Source: Gordonia soli NBRC 108243 (GTDB lineage Bacteria; Actinomycetota; Actinomycetes; Mycobacteriales; Mycobacteriaceae). Taken from it: a stretch of DNA of 64,000 nucleotides. Location: the NCBI RefSeq assembly GCF_000334455.1, contig NZ_BANX01000016.1, forward strand, positions 62,001 to 126,000, in the 5' to 3' direction. Position 1 is the first letter of the stretch, and every line of letters begins with the position of its first letter. Position numbers and translations under genes: made by a program. The notes under the pieces were generated by a model. The model made no database searches and had not been told where the DNA came from. It saw only the letters and a list, made by a program, of their open reading frames with translations. Below, one piece after another: positions 7,196 to 16,369 of the stretch.

Positions 7196-8587
7196 TCAGC
7201 CCATGAGTTTGCGCAACAGACGCTGCATCGAGGAACCGTACGGTGGATAGGTCATGGACAGATCCGGGCTGATCGGTTTGCGGAGCACCGCCTTGTGGTG
7301 CGTGAACGTGTCGAAACCATGCCTGCCGTGATAGCGACCCATCCCGGAATCCCCGACACCTCCGAACGGCAACTCGGGAACCAGGATCTGGTACATCGCC
7401 TGGTTGATGCCGACAGAGCCGGACGATGTGCCGTCCAGGATCAGCTTCTCCGTGGCGCCGGAGCCGGTGAAGGCATACAGCGACAACGGTTTCGGCCGGT
7501 CGTTGACGAATCGTACTGCCGCGGCCACGCTGGGCACGCTGACCAGCGGCAGGATCGGACCGAAGATCTCCTCAGTCATCAAAGGGGATTTGGGATGCGG
7601 GTCGGTAACCAGCGCGGGCGAGACGGTCAGCTTGTCGTCGTCGATGACCCCGCCGAACTGTTCGCCACCGTGGGTGTCGAGTAGGCGCCGGAGACGCTCG
7701 AGATGCCCACGGTTGACGATCCGCGTGCTGTCGTGTTGTGCGCGAGCGGGTAACTCCCGCAACAGCGCGGACACCAACGCGGGCCGCACCGACTCCTCGA
7801 CCAACACATAGTCGGGCGAGATGCACGCCTGCCCACCGTTGATCGACTTGGCCCAGGCGATGCGTCGTGCAGCCACCTCGATGTCGGCGTCGGCCGCCAC
7901 GATCACCGGGCTCTTGCCGCCGAGCTCGAGTGTCACCGGACTGAGATGCTTCGCGGCCGCCTCCATGACCAGTCGCCCCACCGTCGTCGAACCGGTGAAG
8001 AAGATGTGATCGAACGGGAGATCCAAGAGGGCAGCACTCGTCTCGACACCGCCGCACACGACCTGCACCGCCTCGCCGTCGACGTGCTGCGGCAACCGTC
8101 GCGCGATCAGATCCGCGGTGGTGCCGGAGATCTCCGAGGGCTTGACGACTGCGGTGTTACCGGCTGCGAGGGCGCTGACCAACGGCTGGATCGTGAGCAG
8201 CAGCGGAAAATTCCACGCACCGAGGATGGCGACCGTCCCTTTCGGCTCCGGCTGGGACCAGGCCTTGCCCGGCGCGGTGGCCGCGGTGATCGGGATACTC
8301 GTCGGCTTCACCCATTTGTGCAGGTCGGCCAGCGTATGCCTGATCTCGTGCCGCACCGGCCCGACATCTGCCATGAAGGTCGCCATCGAGCCGCGACCGA
8401 GATCGGCCGAGATCGCGTCCGCGATCTCGGACTCACAGTCGTCGACGAAACGCAGGAGGCCTTCCAATTGCGCGATGCGCCACGAGATCGGCTTGGTCCG
8501 ACCCGTGGCGAACACCGCGCGGGCTCGCGCGAACTGGTCGGCGACACTCGTCTGCTGGAACACGGTGGAGGCATCGGTGACGCTCAT
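7196..8587 (-). CDS. Class 3-like aldehyde dehydrogenase
   Basis: A 463-residue ALDH, shorter than its neighbour and like class 3 / fatty-aldehyde dehydrogenases (for example coniferyl-aldehyde or ALDH3 types). It has LELGGKSP with the base Glu, GGQACISPDY with the catalytic Cys, GAWNFP, and a C-terminal LPFGGVGDSG. ATG at 8587 has GGGAG upstream. It has its own promoter with the shared 18-bp-spacer layout. The two adjacent ALDHs are from different subfamilies, so they are not a recent tandem duplication and probably act on aldehydes of different size. Confidence 0.9.
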   Translation of the reverse strand: MSVTDASTVFQQTSVADQFARARAVFATGRTKPISWRIAQLEGLLRFVDDCESEIADAISADLGRGSMATFMADVGPVRHEIRHTLADLHKWVKPTSIPITAATAPGKAWSQPEPKGTVAILGAWNFPLLLTIQPLVSALAAGNTAVVKPSEISGTTADLIARRLPQHVDGEAVQVVCGGVETSAALLDLPFDHIFFTGSTTVGRLVMEAAAKHLSPVTLELGGKSPVIVAADADIEVAARRIAWAKSINGGQACISPDYVLVEESVRPALVSALLRELPARAQHDSTRIVNRGHLERLRRLLDTHGGEQFGGVIDDDKLTVSPALVTDPHPKSPLMTEEIFGPILPLVSVPSVAAAVRFVNDRPKPLSLYAFTGSGATEKLILDGTSSGSVGINQAMYQILVPELPFGGVGDSGMGRYHGRHGFDTFTHHKAVLRKPISPDLSMTYPPYGSSMQRLLRKLMG

Positions 8588-8669
8588 CGTCTAACTCCCG
8601 TTCGGCTGTGACTACGGATCAATTCCGGGTGTACCGAGCACCGTGCGGCGCACGGGTCCGGACAGCGCG

Positions 8670-8699
8670 AGCATACATAGTGTTCAGACGTGACGTCAA
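8670..8699 (-). promoter_or_regulatory. Regulon-type promoter/operator of the class 3 ALDH
   Basis: On the minus strand, TTGACG (8699-8694), an 18-bp spacer and TATGCT (8675-8670). The spacer contains CACGTCTGAACA, which is identical over 12 bp to the spacer of the Baeyer-Villiger monooxygenase promoter at 21417-21446. Overall 24 of 30 positions agree between the two sites. An ACA-N3-TGT element beside the -10 is the probable repressor contact. Confidence 0.6.
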
Positions 8700-8750
8700 T
8701 CACTCTCAGGTCCTCCTCTGCGGCAGGAGTGAACAGTCCGTATGGATACC

Positions 8751-8779
8751 TTGTCTGGCGGACCGATCGCTCGTACGCT
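8751..8779 (+). promoter_or_regulatory. Promoter giving a leaderless enoyl-CoA hydratase mRNA
   Basis: TTGTCT (8751-8756), 17 bp, TACGCT (8774-8779). The predicted start is the G of the GTG codon at 8786, so the mRNA would have no leader. This fixes the start codon. Confidence 0.55.
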
Positions 8780-8785
8780 GATCGG

Positions 8786-9598
8786 GTGACCTCCTGGGAA
8801 TCGTCGATCTCTGCTGAAGTGCTGGCCTGTCACCGGGTCGGGGGCCGTGTGACCCTCACACTCACGAGACCCGACCAACTGAACTCGTTCGACACAGCGC
8901 TGCAGGACGCGATGCGAGCAGCTGTGGACGGCGCGGCGGCAGACGACTCCGTGCGCTGCCTGGTGATCACCGGACGCGGGCGCGCGTTCTCCGCGGGCGC
9001 CGACCTCGGGATCGACCCCGACTCCGACGCCCGGCTGGCACCTCGTACCGAGCAGGAATTGCGAACTCGGTACAACCCGATCATCCGTTCCATCCGCGCG
9101 ATGCCCAAACCCGTTGTCGCGGCGGTGAACGGACCGGCGATCGGGGTGGGGTGCGCGATCGCGATGGCGTGTGATCACGTGGTCGCCGCCCGCCGCGCCT
9201 CCTTCTCGCTGGCCTTCGCCAACGTCGGGTTGACGCTCGACGCCGGCGCGTCGCTGCTCCTCGGAGCTCGGGTGGGCTTCGGCAGGGCGTCGCGGATGGC
9301 GTTGCTGTCGGAGTCCGTCGATGCGTCGACGGCGCTCGAATGGGGGATGGTCGACGCCGTCGTCTCGGACGACGACCTCGATGCACACGTCGACGCCGTG
9401 GCCGAGAAGCTCGCGCTCGGCCCCACCCAGGCCTACGCCGCGACCAAACGCAGTCTCAACGCTGCACTACTCCCCCACCTCGATGCCGCCTTCGAGGTCG
9501 AGGTGCAAGGACAGACCGAACTGGTCGACAGTCCTGATTTCCGCGAGGGTGTGCGAGCGTTCACGGGCCGGCGGCGGCCGGTGTTCTACGGCCGCTGA
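8786..9598 (+). CDS. Enoyl-CoA hydratase/isomerase family protein
   Basis: A 270-residue crotonase-fold enzyme. It shows the CoA-binding segment AFSAGADLG and the oxyanion-hole/active-site segment AVNGPAIGVGCAIAMACDH, followed by the usual SLAFANVGL. Crotonases add water to enoyl-CoA or isomerise the double bond. The usual second Glu position is not obvious, so the exact reaction is uncertain. The GTG at 8786 is chosen because the promoter places the start site on it; an upstream in-frame GTG at 8690 would lie inside the promoters. It is divergent from the class 3 ALDH. Confidence 0.85.
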   Translation: MTSWESSISAEVLACHRVGGRVTLTLTRPDQLNSFDTALQDAMRAAVDGAAADDSVRCLVITGRGRAFSAGADLGIDPDSDARLAPRTEQELRTRYNPIIRSIRAMPKPVVAAVNGPAIGVGCAIAMACDHVVAARRASFSLAFANVGLTLDAGASLLLGARVGFGRASRMALLSESVDASTALEWGMVDAVVSDDDLDAHVDAVAEKLALGPTQAYAATKRSLNAALLPHLDAAFEVEVQGQTELVDSPDFREGVRAFTGRRRPVFYGR

Positions 9599-9669
9599 TC
9601 GACCGCGCTCGATCGACGGCGAACCGCGCCACGAGTCAGGCCCTCCGGGGAGTCAAGACCTTCGGGGCG

Positions 9670-10968
9670 TCAGCGTCGTCCGTACAGGGAGGCGTAAAGC
9701 AGTTGGGCGACCATGTCGATCACCGCATCGATGTCGTCCAGGTACTCCTCACCGGCGAGGGCACCTGCCACGGCACGTTCGATGGTCCAGAGCACCGTCG
9801 CCGCGAACTGAGGGGGCGGTGGCCCTCCGGGCGCCGTCCCGGCTGCGCGATCCGCGGTGATGATGGCCTCGAGGACCGACTCCATGGCGTTCATGGCGCC
9901 GAGGTACTCCGCGCGCAACTCGGGAAGCCGCGGCCAGACGTGTACAGCATTCCGGATCACCGGACCGGCGAACCCCTGCAGGTCGATCCACTGACGAACC
10001 TGTCCGGCGAATGCATCGGGGTCGATTCGCTCGATGGCCGCCAACCCGGACAGCCCGTTGACGATGCCGACGGCCGCGGCCCGGAACAGCGCGATGAACG
10101 CGTCTTCCTTGCTCCGGTAATAGAAGTAGAACGATGCCCGCGAGATCCCCGCGCGCTCCAGGATCTTTGCGACGCTCAGCGCGTCGAGGGCTTCGTCCAC
10201 CAACAGTTCCCGCATCGCCTGCAGGATCGAACCGGCGGTCCCCGTCTCCGGCTCGGCCACGGCAACGCTCGACAGGGCATCCGCCACATCCGCCACGCCG
10301 ACGCCCTCGACGGTCGGGACGCCGGTGTCGTCTCCCCTGCGACCGCCGTATGTCGCTGCCTCGGTGACCGCGCTCAGCGGCTCCACCACGTCGTCGATCG
10401 TCGGCAGCCTGGAGTCGAGACCGCGGGAGCTGACGTAGAAGACCCGCTCGGAACCGCCGACCAACATCGAGGCGACCATCGTCGCAGGAGGTCCGTCCGG
10501 CGCTCGCCCGGCATCGCGCTCGAACGAGATCTGTTCCGCGGTGGCATCGACGAACCGGGCGAACATCCGCTGCCACGCCGCAGCCACCGAGGGCTCGCTG
10601 TGCATGTGTTCGATGACGGCCTGGAACACGGGGCCGTGCTTCGACCACATGTCCAGGGTGTGCCCCAAGCTCACGCCCATCTGCTTCGCCCGCGAAGGCC
10701 CCGGGCTGGTAGCCCACGGGGGGTCGGACCCGTATGACTCGTCGAATGCACGGCCCACCAGCGCGACGAGAACGTCGTACTTGTTGGCGAAGTAGTGGTA
10801 GAAATTGGCTCGCGACAGCCCTGCGGCGCGCAGGATGTCGGCAACGGTGAGGTCCTGCAGCGGGATCTCACCGAGCAGGCGTTCGGTGGCATCGAGCACC
10901 GCGAGTTCGGCGGACGAGCTGCCGTCGAACTCGCGCGGGCGCTTCCGCGCGAACGATCCCCGAGTCAT
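9670..10968 (-). CDS. Double-headed TetR regulator (two TetR modules fused)
   Basis: A 432-residue protein with two complete TetR units in tandem. The first DNA-binding helix-turn-helix is near residues 17-65 (LTVADILRAAGLSRANFYHYF), with its ligand domain to about 205. The second is near 235-285 (LSVAKILERAGISRASFYFYY), followed by a second ligand domain. A normal TetR has about 200 residues and one head, so this chain could form a pseudo-dimer or bridge two operators. ATG at 10968 is chosen; an upstream in-frame extension would cover the palindrome at 10986. It is the last gene of the thiolase-FadB-hydrolase run and the best candidate regulator of the shared promoters. Confidence 0.88.
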   Translation of the reverse strand: MTRGSFARKRPREFDGSSSAELAVLDATERLLGEIPLQDLTVADILRAAGLSRANFYHYFANKYDVLVALVGRAFDESYGSDPPWATSPGPSRAKQMGVSLGHTLDMWSKHGPVFQAVIEHMHSEPSVAAAWQRMFARFVDATAEQISFERDAGRAPDGPPATMVASMLVGGSERVFYVSSRGLDSRLPTIDDVVEPLSAVTEAATYGGRRGDDTGVPTVEGVGVADVADALSSVAVAEPETGTAGSILQAMRELLVDEALDALSVAKILERAGISRASFYFYYRSKEDAFIALFRAAAVGIVNGLSGLAAIERIDPDAFAGQVRQWIDLQGFAGPVIRNAVHVWPRLPELRAEYLGAMNAMESVLEAIITADRAAGTAPGGPPPPQFAATVLWTIERAVAGALAGEEYLDDIDAVIDMVAQLLYASLYGRR

Positions 10969-10985
10969 GCCAGCGACTTTACAGC

Positions 10986-10997
10986 ATGTCCGGACAT
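10986..10997. promoter_or_regulatory. Perfect 12-bp palindrome ATGTCCGGACAT before the double TetR
   Basis: It sits 18 bp upstream of the regulator's ATG, in the 43-bp gap after the hydrolase gene. The adjacent sequence GTTCAGACG (minus strand) also occurs in the class 3 ALDH and Baeyer-Villiger promoters. It is a plausible autoregulatory site. Confidence 0.45.
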
Positions 10998-11011
10998 AGC
11001 GTCTGAACTGT

Positions 11012-11839
11012 TCACGTGTCGCGGCTGTGCGGCTGCTCGACAACGATCGCCGACATGAGCGCCTCGTCGAAACCATCGGGACACTCGAGCATCGGGTAGT
11101 GCCCGGCGTCGAGTTCGATCAGCCTGCTGCCCAACCGGTCTCGCACCCATCGCGCCCCCCGCACCGACAACGCCGGGTCCGACGTCCCGATGATCTGGGT
11201 GACGGGCGATCTGATGTCAGTCAGCAGGTCGACCTGTTCGGTGCACATCAGCGTCCGCATGGCGGCCCGGCCGGCCCAACTGGGGGTCTGCAACGAGATC
11301 CGGTGCAGCCAATCGAGCACGTGACGATCGGGCGTGCCCTTGAAAGGATCGCCGACTGCGCTGCGCCGCAAAGAGATCCGGTCGGCGTGCTCGGCCTCGA
11401 GGATCGCCGTCAACGGCCCGTCGGCCGGTACGCCGAACGGGAAGTCGGTCGTCCGTGAGGCCGCGACACCGTTCGAGGCCACCATCACCAACGCCTCCAC
11501 CAGGTCGGGTCGGTCGTGGGCGAGACGTAATCCGACCATCCCCCCGAGCGACCACCCCACCACCGTTGCCCTGTCGATGCCGAAACCGCGGAGCACGTCG
11601 ACGGTGTCGTCGACCAGGTGCTCGATCTCGTACCCCCGCAACGGCGCCTGGGAGCCGCCGTGCCCACGCATGTCCATCGCGACAGCGTGGAATCCGGCCT
11701 CCGCTACGACACGCAGTTGCCGGTCCCACACCTCCGAGCTGAGGCTCCAGCCGTGGATGAACAACACTGCGGGGCCTTCGCCGAGATGGCGGACGTTCAG
11801 CGCGATGCCGTCCCTGGTGGAGATCTGCCGGATCGTCAT
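11012..11839 (-). CDS. Alpha/beta-hydrolase
   Basis: A 275-residue alpha/beta-hydrolase. The oxyanion segment is HGWSLSSEVWD, the nucleophile elbow is GWSLGG, an acid lies in the IGTSDPAL region, and the catalytic His is in DAGHYP near the C-terminus. This family contains lactone and ester hydrolases, which would fit cleavage of the ester or lactone made by the Baeyer-Villiger enzyme; that link is inference. An ATG five codons upstream (11854) is equally possible, since neither has a clear ribosome site. It lies about 40 bp after fadB on the same strand. Confidence 0.85.
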   Translation of the reverse strand: MTIRQISTRDGIALNVRHLGEGPAVLFIHGWSLSSEVWDRQLRVVAEAGFHAVAMDMRGHGGSQAPLRGYEIEHLVDDTVDVLRGFGIDRATVVGWSLGGMVGLRLAHDRPDLVEALVMVASNGVAASRTTDFPFGVPADGPLTAILEAEHADRISLRRSAVGDPFKGTPDRHVLDWLHRISLQTPSWAGRAAMRTLMCTEQVDLLTDIRSPVTQIIGTSDPALSVRGARWVRDRLGSRLIELDAGHYPMLECPDGFDEALMSAIVVEQPHSRDT

Positions 11840-11879
11840 GGTCTGGCACCGCATCCCGGAGCGCGGCGGTCACCGACGA

Positions 11880-14066
11880 TCATGCCGACACCGTGGAACC
11901 CTCGGCCACGGTCCCACCCTGTGCGGCGAGGTCGCGGAGGAGAGGCGGCGGGGCGAATCGAGGTCCGTGATCGGCAGCCAGTCGGTCGGCGCGCGCGACG
12001 AATCCGGCCACCCCACCCTCGTAGCCGTCGATGTACTGCAGGACGCCGCCGGTCCAGCCGGGATATCCGATCCCGAGAAGCGAACCCACATTTGCGTCGG
12101 CAACCGACTCGAGCACCCCTTCCTCGAGGCATCGCGCCGATTCGACGGCTTCGACGAAGAGCAGTCGCTCCTTGAGTTCGAGCAGCCGCGGAATCGGCTC
12201 CACCACCGGGAACGCGGTCGAGAGCTCGGACCAGAGACCACCGCGCCGGCCATCGGTGTAGTCGTAGAACCCCGCGCCGGCCAGCCGGCCTGCCCGGCCG
12301 AACTCGGTGAGCATCCTGTCGATCACCGTCTCGGCCGGGTGCGGGTTCCATTCACCACCCTCGGCGATCGCTGCGTCCCGCGACGCGTCACGGACGCGGC
12401 GGAGCAACTCGACGTTCAGTTCATCGGCCAGTTGCAGGGCGGGAGCGGGGTAGCCCGCCTGCAGGGTGGCCTGTTCGATCGTCGGTGCGGGTACGCCCTC
12501 GCCCAACATGGCCAGGGCCTCGTTGACGAACGTCCCGATGACGCGGCTGGTGAAGAACCCGCGACTGTCGTTCACCACGATCGGCGTCTTGGAGATCTGG
12601 CGCGCCAGGTCGAGAGCCCGGGAGACCGCGTCGGCCGAGGTCGCACCACCCTTGATGATCTCGAGCAGCGGCATCTTGTCGACCGGGCTGAAGAAGTGCA
12701 GGCCGATGAAATCAGCGGGCACGGCAACGTCTTCGGCGAGACCGGTGATGGGCAGTGTCGAGGTGTTGGACCCAACCAGCGCCCCCGGGGCGAGCACCGG
12801 GACGGCCTCGGCGAGGACTCGCGCCTTCAGACCCGGATCCTCGAACACCGCCTCGATGAGGAGGTCCGCGCCGGCGGCATCCGCGATGTCTGCGGTCGGG
12901 TGGATGCGCGCCAGGATCTCCGCGCCGTCGGACTCCGACAGCTCTCCCCGGTCGATCCGCTTGCCGACGAGCTTGCGCGAGTAGCCTTTACCTCGCTCAG
13001 CAGCTTTCGTGTCAACGTCCTTCAACACGACGTCGATGCCGGAGATCGCACACTGATAGGCGATTCCTGCGCCCATCATCCCGGCGCCGAGAACCACCGC
13101 CTTGGATGCCGTCCACGGTGTCCTCGACGCGTCTCGTCCGCGGAGTCCGTTGACGGTCTGAGTGTCGAAGAACCGCGACTGGATCATGTTCTTCGACACC
13201 TGGCCGACGGCCAGATCGACGAAATAGCGGGTCTCGATCTCGAGCGCACGGTCGAAATCGACCTGCGCGCCTTCCACCGCGGCCTTCAGGATGTTCTGCG
13301 GCGCCGGGTAGTTCGCTCCCTTGAGATCGGCGCGCAGGCGGGCAGGAAGGATCGGCAAGAGCGGGTTGAGCGCTTGCGAACGGTCACCCGGGGCCCCACC
13401 GGGGATGCCGACGGCCGGGCTGCGATCCCACGGCTGGGTCGCGGTGGGATTCGCCCGGATCCAGGCGATCGCTGCGGGCACCAGATCCTCTGGCGCGGTG
13501 ACCAGTTCGTCCACCAGGCCGAGGTCGTGCGCCGCAGCAGCAGTCAGGGGACGACCGGACAGCAGTAGGGACGAGAGCGCTTCCTGGACCCCCAGCAGCC
13601 GCACGGTCCGGACGACACCACCGGCACCCGGCAGCAGGCCCAGGGTGACCTCCGGTAGACCCAAGCGGACATCCGGGGTGTCGACCACGATCCGATGGTG
13701 GGTGGCGAGTGCCAGTTCGAGACCGCCGCCGAGTGCGGCACCGTTGATCGCTGCCACCACTGGCACCGGGAGTTGCTCCAGTCTCCGGAGCAGGGTGCGG
13801 TTGCGCACGACGAACTCGGTGAACGAGTCGATCCGCGATCGGTCCGCACCGCGGAGATCGTTCAGGTCTCCGCCGGCGAAGAACGTGCGCTTGCCGGACG
13901 CGAGGATCACGCCGGAGATCCCGTGCCCGTCACCGATCTCGTCGAGAGCCTCGGCCAGGGAATCGACGAAGCGGTGATTCATGGTGTTGACGCGTTGGTC
14001 CGGGTCGTCGATGGTCAGCGTGACGATGCCGTCCTCGGCGGTGCGGCGGATGATGCTGGTGCTCAT
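11880..14066 (-). CDS. fadB: FadB-type enoyl-CoA hydratase / 3-hydroxyacyl-CoA dehydrogenase
   Basis: A 728-residue bifunctional beta-oxidation protein. The N-terminal crotonase domain (about 1-190) has the CoA site FFAGGDLND and the active-site loop INGAALGGGLELALATHH. The dehydrogenase domain begins near residue 310 with VLGAGMMGAGIAYQCA for NAD, and further on the catalytic-His region is LIGLHFFSPVDKMPLLEII. ATG at 14066 has GAGAGG upstream. It lies 52 bp after the thiolase gene. The two probably form the trifunctional complex that completes each cycle: hydration, oxidation, thiolysis. Confidence 0.94.
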   Translation of the reverse strand: MSTSIIRRTAEDGIVTLTIDDPDQRVNTMNHRFVDSLAEALDEIGDGHGISGVILASGKRTFFAGGDLNDLRGADRSRIDSFTEFVVRNRTLLRRLEQLPVPVVAAINGAALGGGLELALATHHRIVVDTPDVRLGLPEVTLGLLPGAGGVVRTVRLLGVQEALSSLLLSGRPLTAAAAHDLGLVDELVTAPEDLVPAAIAWIRANPTATQPWDRSPAVGIPGGAPGDRSQALNPLLPILPARLRADLKGANYPAPQNILKAAVEGAQVDFDRALEIETRYFVDLAVGQVSKNMIQSRFFDTQTVNGLRGRDASRTPWTASKAVVLGAGMMGAGIAYQCAISGIDVVLKDVDTKAAERGKGYSRKLVGKRIDRGELSESDGAEILARIHPTADIADAAGADLLIEAVFEDPGLKARVLAEAVPVLAPGALVGSNTSTLPITGLAEDVAVPADFIGLHFFSPVDKMPLLEIIKGGATSADAVSRALDLARQISKTPIVVNDSRGFFTSRVIGTFVNEALAMLGEGVPAPTIEQATLQAGYPAPALQLADELNVELLRRVRDASRDAAIAEGGEWNPHPAETVIDRMLTEFGRAGRLAGAGFYDYTDGRRGGLWSELSTAFPVVEPIPRLLELKERLLFVEAVESARCLEEGVLESVADANVGSLLGIGYPGWTGGVLQYIDGYEGGVAGFVARADRLAADHGPRFAPPPLLRDLAAQGGTVAEGSTVSA

Positions 14067-14118
14067 CAGGTGTGTGTTCCTCTCGGATGACGGAAGGACG
14101 GGTCGGGGGTCGGCAGAC

Positions 14119-15333
14119 TCACAGTGCTTCGACGACGGTGGCGATCCCCATCCCGCCACCGACACAGAGGGTGATCAGTCCGTAGCGCCCGCCGGTGCGA
14201 TGCAGTTCATCGAGGACCGTGGACACGAGCATCGCCCCGGTTGCCCCGAGTGGGTGCCCCATCGCGATCGCGCCACCGTTGACGTTGACCTTCTCCATGT
14301 CGACCCCGAGATCGTCGACGAAATGCAGGACCACGGATGCGAACGCCTCGTTGATCTCGACGAGGTCGATGTCGCCGACACCGAGTCCGGCCTTCTCCAG
14401 CGCCTTGCGCGAGGCGGGAGCCGGTGCGGTCAGCATGATGGTCGGGTTGTCACCGGACACCGCCGTCGACACGATCCGCCCCTTGGGGGTCAATCCCAGC
14501 TCCGCACCGATCGCCTCACTGCCGATCGCCACCAGCGATGCGCCGTCGACGATGCCCGAACTGTTACCGGCGTGATGGACGTGGTCGATCTTCTCGACGG
14601 ATGTGAACTCCTGCAGCGCAACGGCATCGAAGCCGGCAGAACCGAGCTTCGCGAATGACGGACGAAGACCGGCGAGCGTCGCGGTCGTGGTCTCGGCCCG
14701 GATCGTCTCGTGATGATCCAGCACGACGGCGCCGTTCAGATCGCGTACCGGCACCACCGAACCGTCGAATCGGCCGTCGGCCTCGGCTTTGGCCGCCAGC
14801 TCGTGCGATCGGACCGCGAAGGTGTCGACGTCGTCGCGAGAGTATCCGTCGATGGTGGCGATCAGATCGGCCCCGATTCCCTGTGGCACGAACCCGGTCG
14901 ACAGGTTCGTCGCCGGATCGTCCATCCACGCAGCACCGTCCGAGCTCATCGGAACCCGGGACATGGACTCCACGCCTCCCGCCAGCACGAGATCCTCGAA
15001 GCCGGAACGCACCTTCTGCGCCGCCAAGTTGACCGCCTCGAGGCCGGATGCGCAGAAGCGGTTGACCTGCACTCCGGCAACGGTCTCGGGCAGACCTGCT
15101 GCCAACGCGGCCGTTCGGGCGATGTCGCCTCCCTGCTCCCCGACCGGGGACACCACCCCGAGCACCAGGTCGTCGATGCGATCCGGATCGAGACCCGGAT
15201 TGCGCTCCTGAATGCTCGCCAGCAGACCTGTGACGAGATCGATCGGTTTGATCGTGTGCAACGCACCCGATGGCTTCCCCTTGCCGCGCGGGGTCCTAAT
15301 CGCGTCGTACACGAGCGCTTGGGTATTCGACAT
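14119..15333 (-). CDS. fadA: Acetyl-CoA acyltransferase (thiolase)
   Basis: A 404-residue thiolase that cleaves 3-ketoacyl-CoA. The nucleophilic Cys is in [11 protein letters not shown], the His in [16 protein letters not shown], and the second Cys in LCVGGGMG near the C-terminus. The ATG at 15333 has GAGGAG at good spacing; an in-frame extension upstream would overlap the promoter at 15400-15429. It is the first gene of a run thiolase-fadB-hydrolase-double TetR. Substrate chain length is unknown. Confidence 0.94.
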   Translation of the reverse strand: MSNTQALVYDAIRTPRGKGKPSGALHTIKPIDLVTGLLASIQERNPGLDPDRIDDLVLGVVSPVGEQGGDIARTAALAAGLPETVAGVQVNRFCASGLEAVNLAAQKVRSGFEDLVLAGGVESMSRVPMSSDGAAWMDDPATNLSTGFVPQGIGADLIATIDGYSRDDVDTFAVRSHELAAKAEADGRFDGSVVPVRDLNGAVVLDHHETIRAETTTATLAGLRPSFAKLGSAGFDAVALQEFTSVEKIDHVHHAGNSSGIVDGASLVAIGSEAIGAELGLTPKGRIVSTAVSGDNPTIMLTAPAPASRKALEKAGLGVGDIDLVEINEAFASVVLHFVDDLGVDMEKVNVNGGAIAMGHPLGATGAMLVSTVLDELHRTGGRYGLITLCVGGGMGIATVVEAL

Positions 15334-15399
15334 CACGAGCTCCTCGATACGGACCGGCGACGTGGGTGCCGTCGGTCGACTTCCGGAACGTACATCATG

Positions 15400-15429
15400 A
15401 CCATACAGAGTGTCTATGTTGCGCGGCAA
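15400..15429 (-). promoter_or_regulatory. Regulon-type promoter/operator of the fadA-fadB run
   Basis: On the minus strand, TTGCCG (15429-15424), an 18-bp spacer, and TATGGT (15405-15400). The plus strand shows CATACAGAGTGTCTATG across the -10, a 17-bp imperfect palindrome with ACA-N3-TGT at its core. It is one of five sites with this layout in the island. Confidence 0.55.
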
Positions 15430-15456
15430 CGCGATCGGCGTTCGCCACGCGACACC

Positions 15457-16200
15457 TCACGCGTGGAAGGTCGCGACCTCCTCGGTCGATCGGCGACTGG
15501 TCCGATAACCGTTCACCGGACTCGTGATGTCGGGGTAGCCGAAAGAGACACCGATCAGGACATGGCGCTTCTGGTCGAGCCCCAGATGCTCCCGGATGAC
15601 GGGCGCCTGAGTTGCCAACGCAGCCTGCGGGATCGTCGCGATCCCGAGCGAGTGCGCCGCGAGGACGAAGCTCTGGACGAAGAGACCGCAGTCGACTGCG
15701 CCGTATGCGCCGAGGGCCGGCTCGGTGGTGACGATCGCGACATGCGGGGCATCGAAGAAGTCGAAGTTGCGCAACATCTGCCGAGCCGACCCGGCCCGGT
15801 CGGACTTCTCGATTCCCAGGCTCTCGTACAGCTGGAAACCACTCTCCCGCCGCCGGTCCCGATAGACACCCTCGTACGACGTCGGAAACTCGATGTCAGG
15901 GTTCTGCCCAGGTCCATCCGCGATCGCCGCGCGCAATGCAGCACGCAGGTCGTCGGTGGCCCGCCCTTCGGTGATGTCGACATGCCACGGTTGGGTGTTG
16001 CACCACGACGGGGTCTTCCGCGCGGCCTCGAGGATCTTGGCGATCTCGGTCCTCGGAACCGGACGCGAGGAGAACGCACGGCAACTCCACCTCGTCGACA
16101 TCAGGCCGTCGACGACTCGATAGGCATCTCCTGCTCCGTCGGCCACGACGCCGTCGATGGTGTCGCCTCCGGTCAGGTCGGGCGAATACTGCTGCGTCAT
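15457..16200 (-). CDS. Nitroreductase-family flavoenzyme
   Basis: A 247-residue FMN-dependent nitroreductase-fold protein. The N-terminal STRWSCRAFSSRPVP and ARKTPSWCNTQPW segments are the usual FMN phosphate-binding region, and the C-terminal VLIGVSFGYPD is also typical. Start options are 16248, 16212 and 16200. GAGG lies seven bases before the ATG at 16200, so that is chosen. Such enzymes reduce enones, quinones or nitro groups with NAD(P)H. Here an enone or quinoid intermediate is a reasonable guess. It is divergent from the MpaB-like gene. Confidence 0.85.
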   Translation of the reverse strand: MTQQYSPDLTGGDTIDGVVADGAGDAYRVVDGLMSTRWSCRAFSSRPVPRTEIAKILEAARKTPSWCNTQPWHVDITEGRATDDLRAALRAAIADGPGQNPDIEFPTSYEGVYRDRRRESGFQLYESLGIEKSDRAGSARQMLRNFDFFDAPHVAIVTTEPALGAYGAVDCGLFVQSFVLAAHSLGIATIPQAALATQAPVIREHLGLDQKRHVLIGVSFGYPDITSPVNGYRTSRRSTEEVATFHA

Positions 16201-16265
16201 CCACATCCTCATCTCGTTGGCTGCCGAGGTGTCGACCCGCACGGACATCCCGTGTCGGACATGCG

Positions 16266-16295
16266 ACCATACAGTGAGTGTAGACAACGTGTTCA
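16266..16295 (-). promoter_or_regulatory. Regulon-type promoter/operator of the nitroreductase gene
   Basis: On the minus strand, TGAACA (16295-16290), 18 bp, and TATGGT (16271-16266). The element CATACAGTGAGTGTAGAC on the plus strand covers this -10 and also overlaps the -35 of the divergent MpaB-like gene, so one bound repressor could block both directions. Confidence 0.5.
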
Positions 16296-16309
16296 CCACG
16301 GTCTACCCT
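16281..16309 (+). promoter_or_regulatory. Promoter of the MpaB-like / racemase operon
   Basis: TAGACA (16281-16286), 17 bp, TACCCT (16304-16309). The start is near 16316, with a leader of about 54 nt that contains AAGGAGG at 16359-16365. Confidence 0.45.
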
Positions 16310-16369
16310 CAGCTGTAACGGCGATCACAGGGTCGGTCGACGTTCCGTGAACCAATACAAGGAGGCGCG

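Noticed and set aside
5495-8587. The two adjacent aldehyde dehydrogenases as a recent duplication
   Set aside because: They belong to different ALDH subfamilies (classical 498 residues and class 3-like 463 residues) and differ around the catalytic Cys.
11334-13568. Long open frame (744 codons) on the plus strand opposite fadB
   Set aside because: It lies wholly antisense to a gene with clear crotonase and NAD-binding motifs. Its translation is Arg/Asp/Gly/Val-rich without any motif, as expected from high-GC third-position bias.
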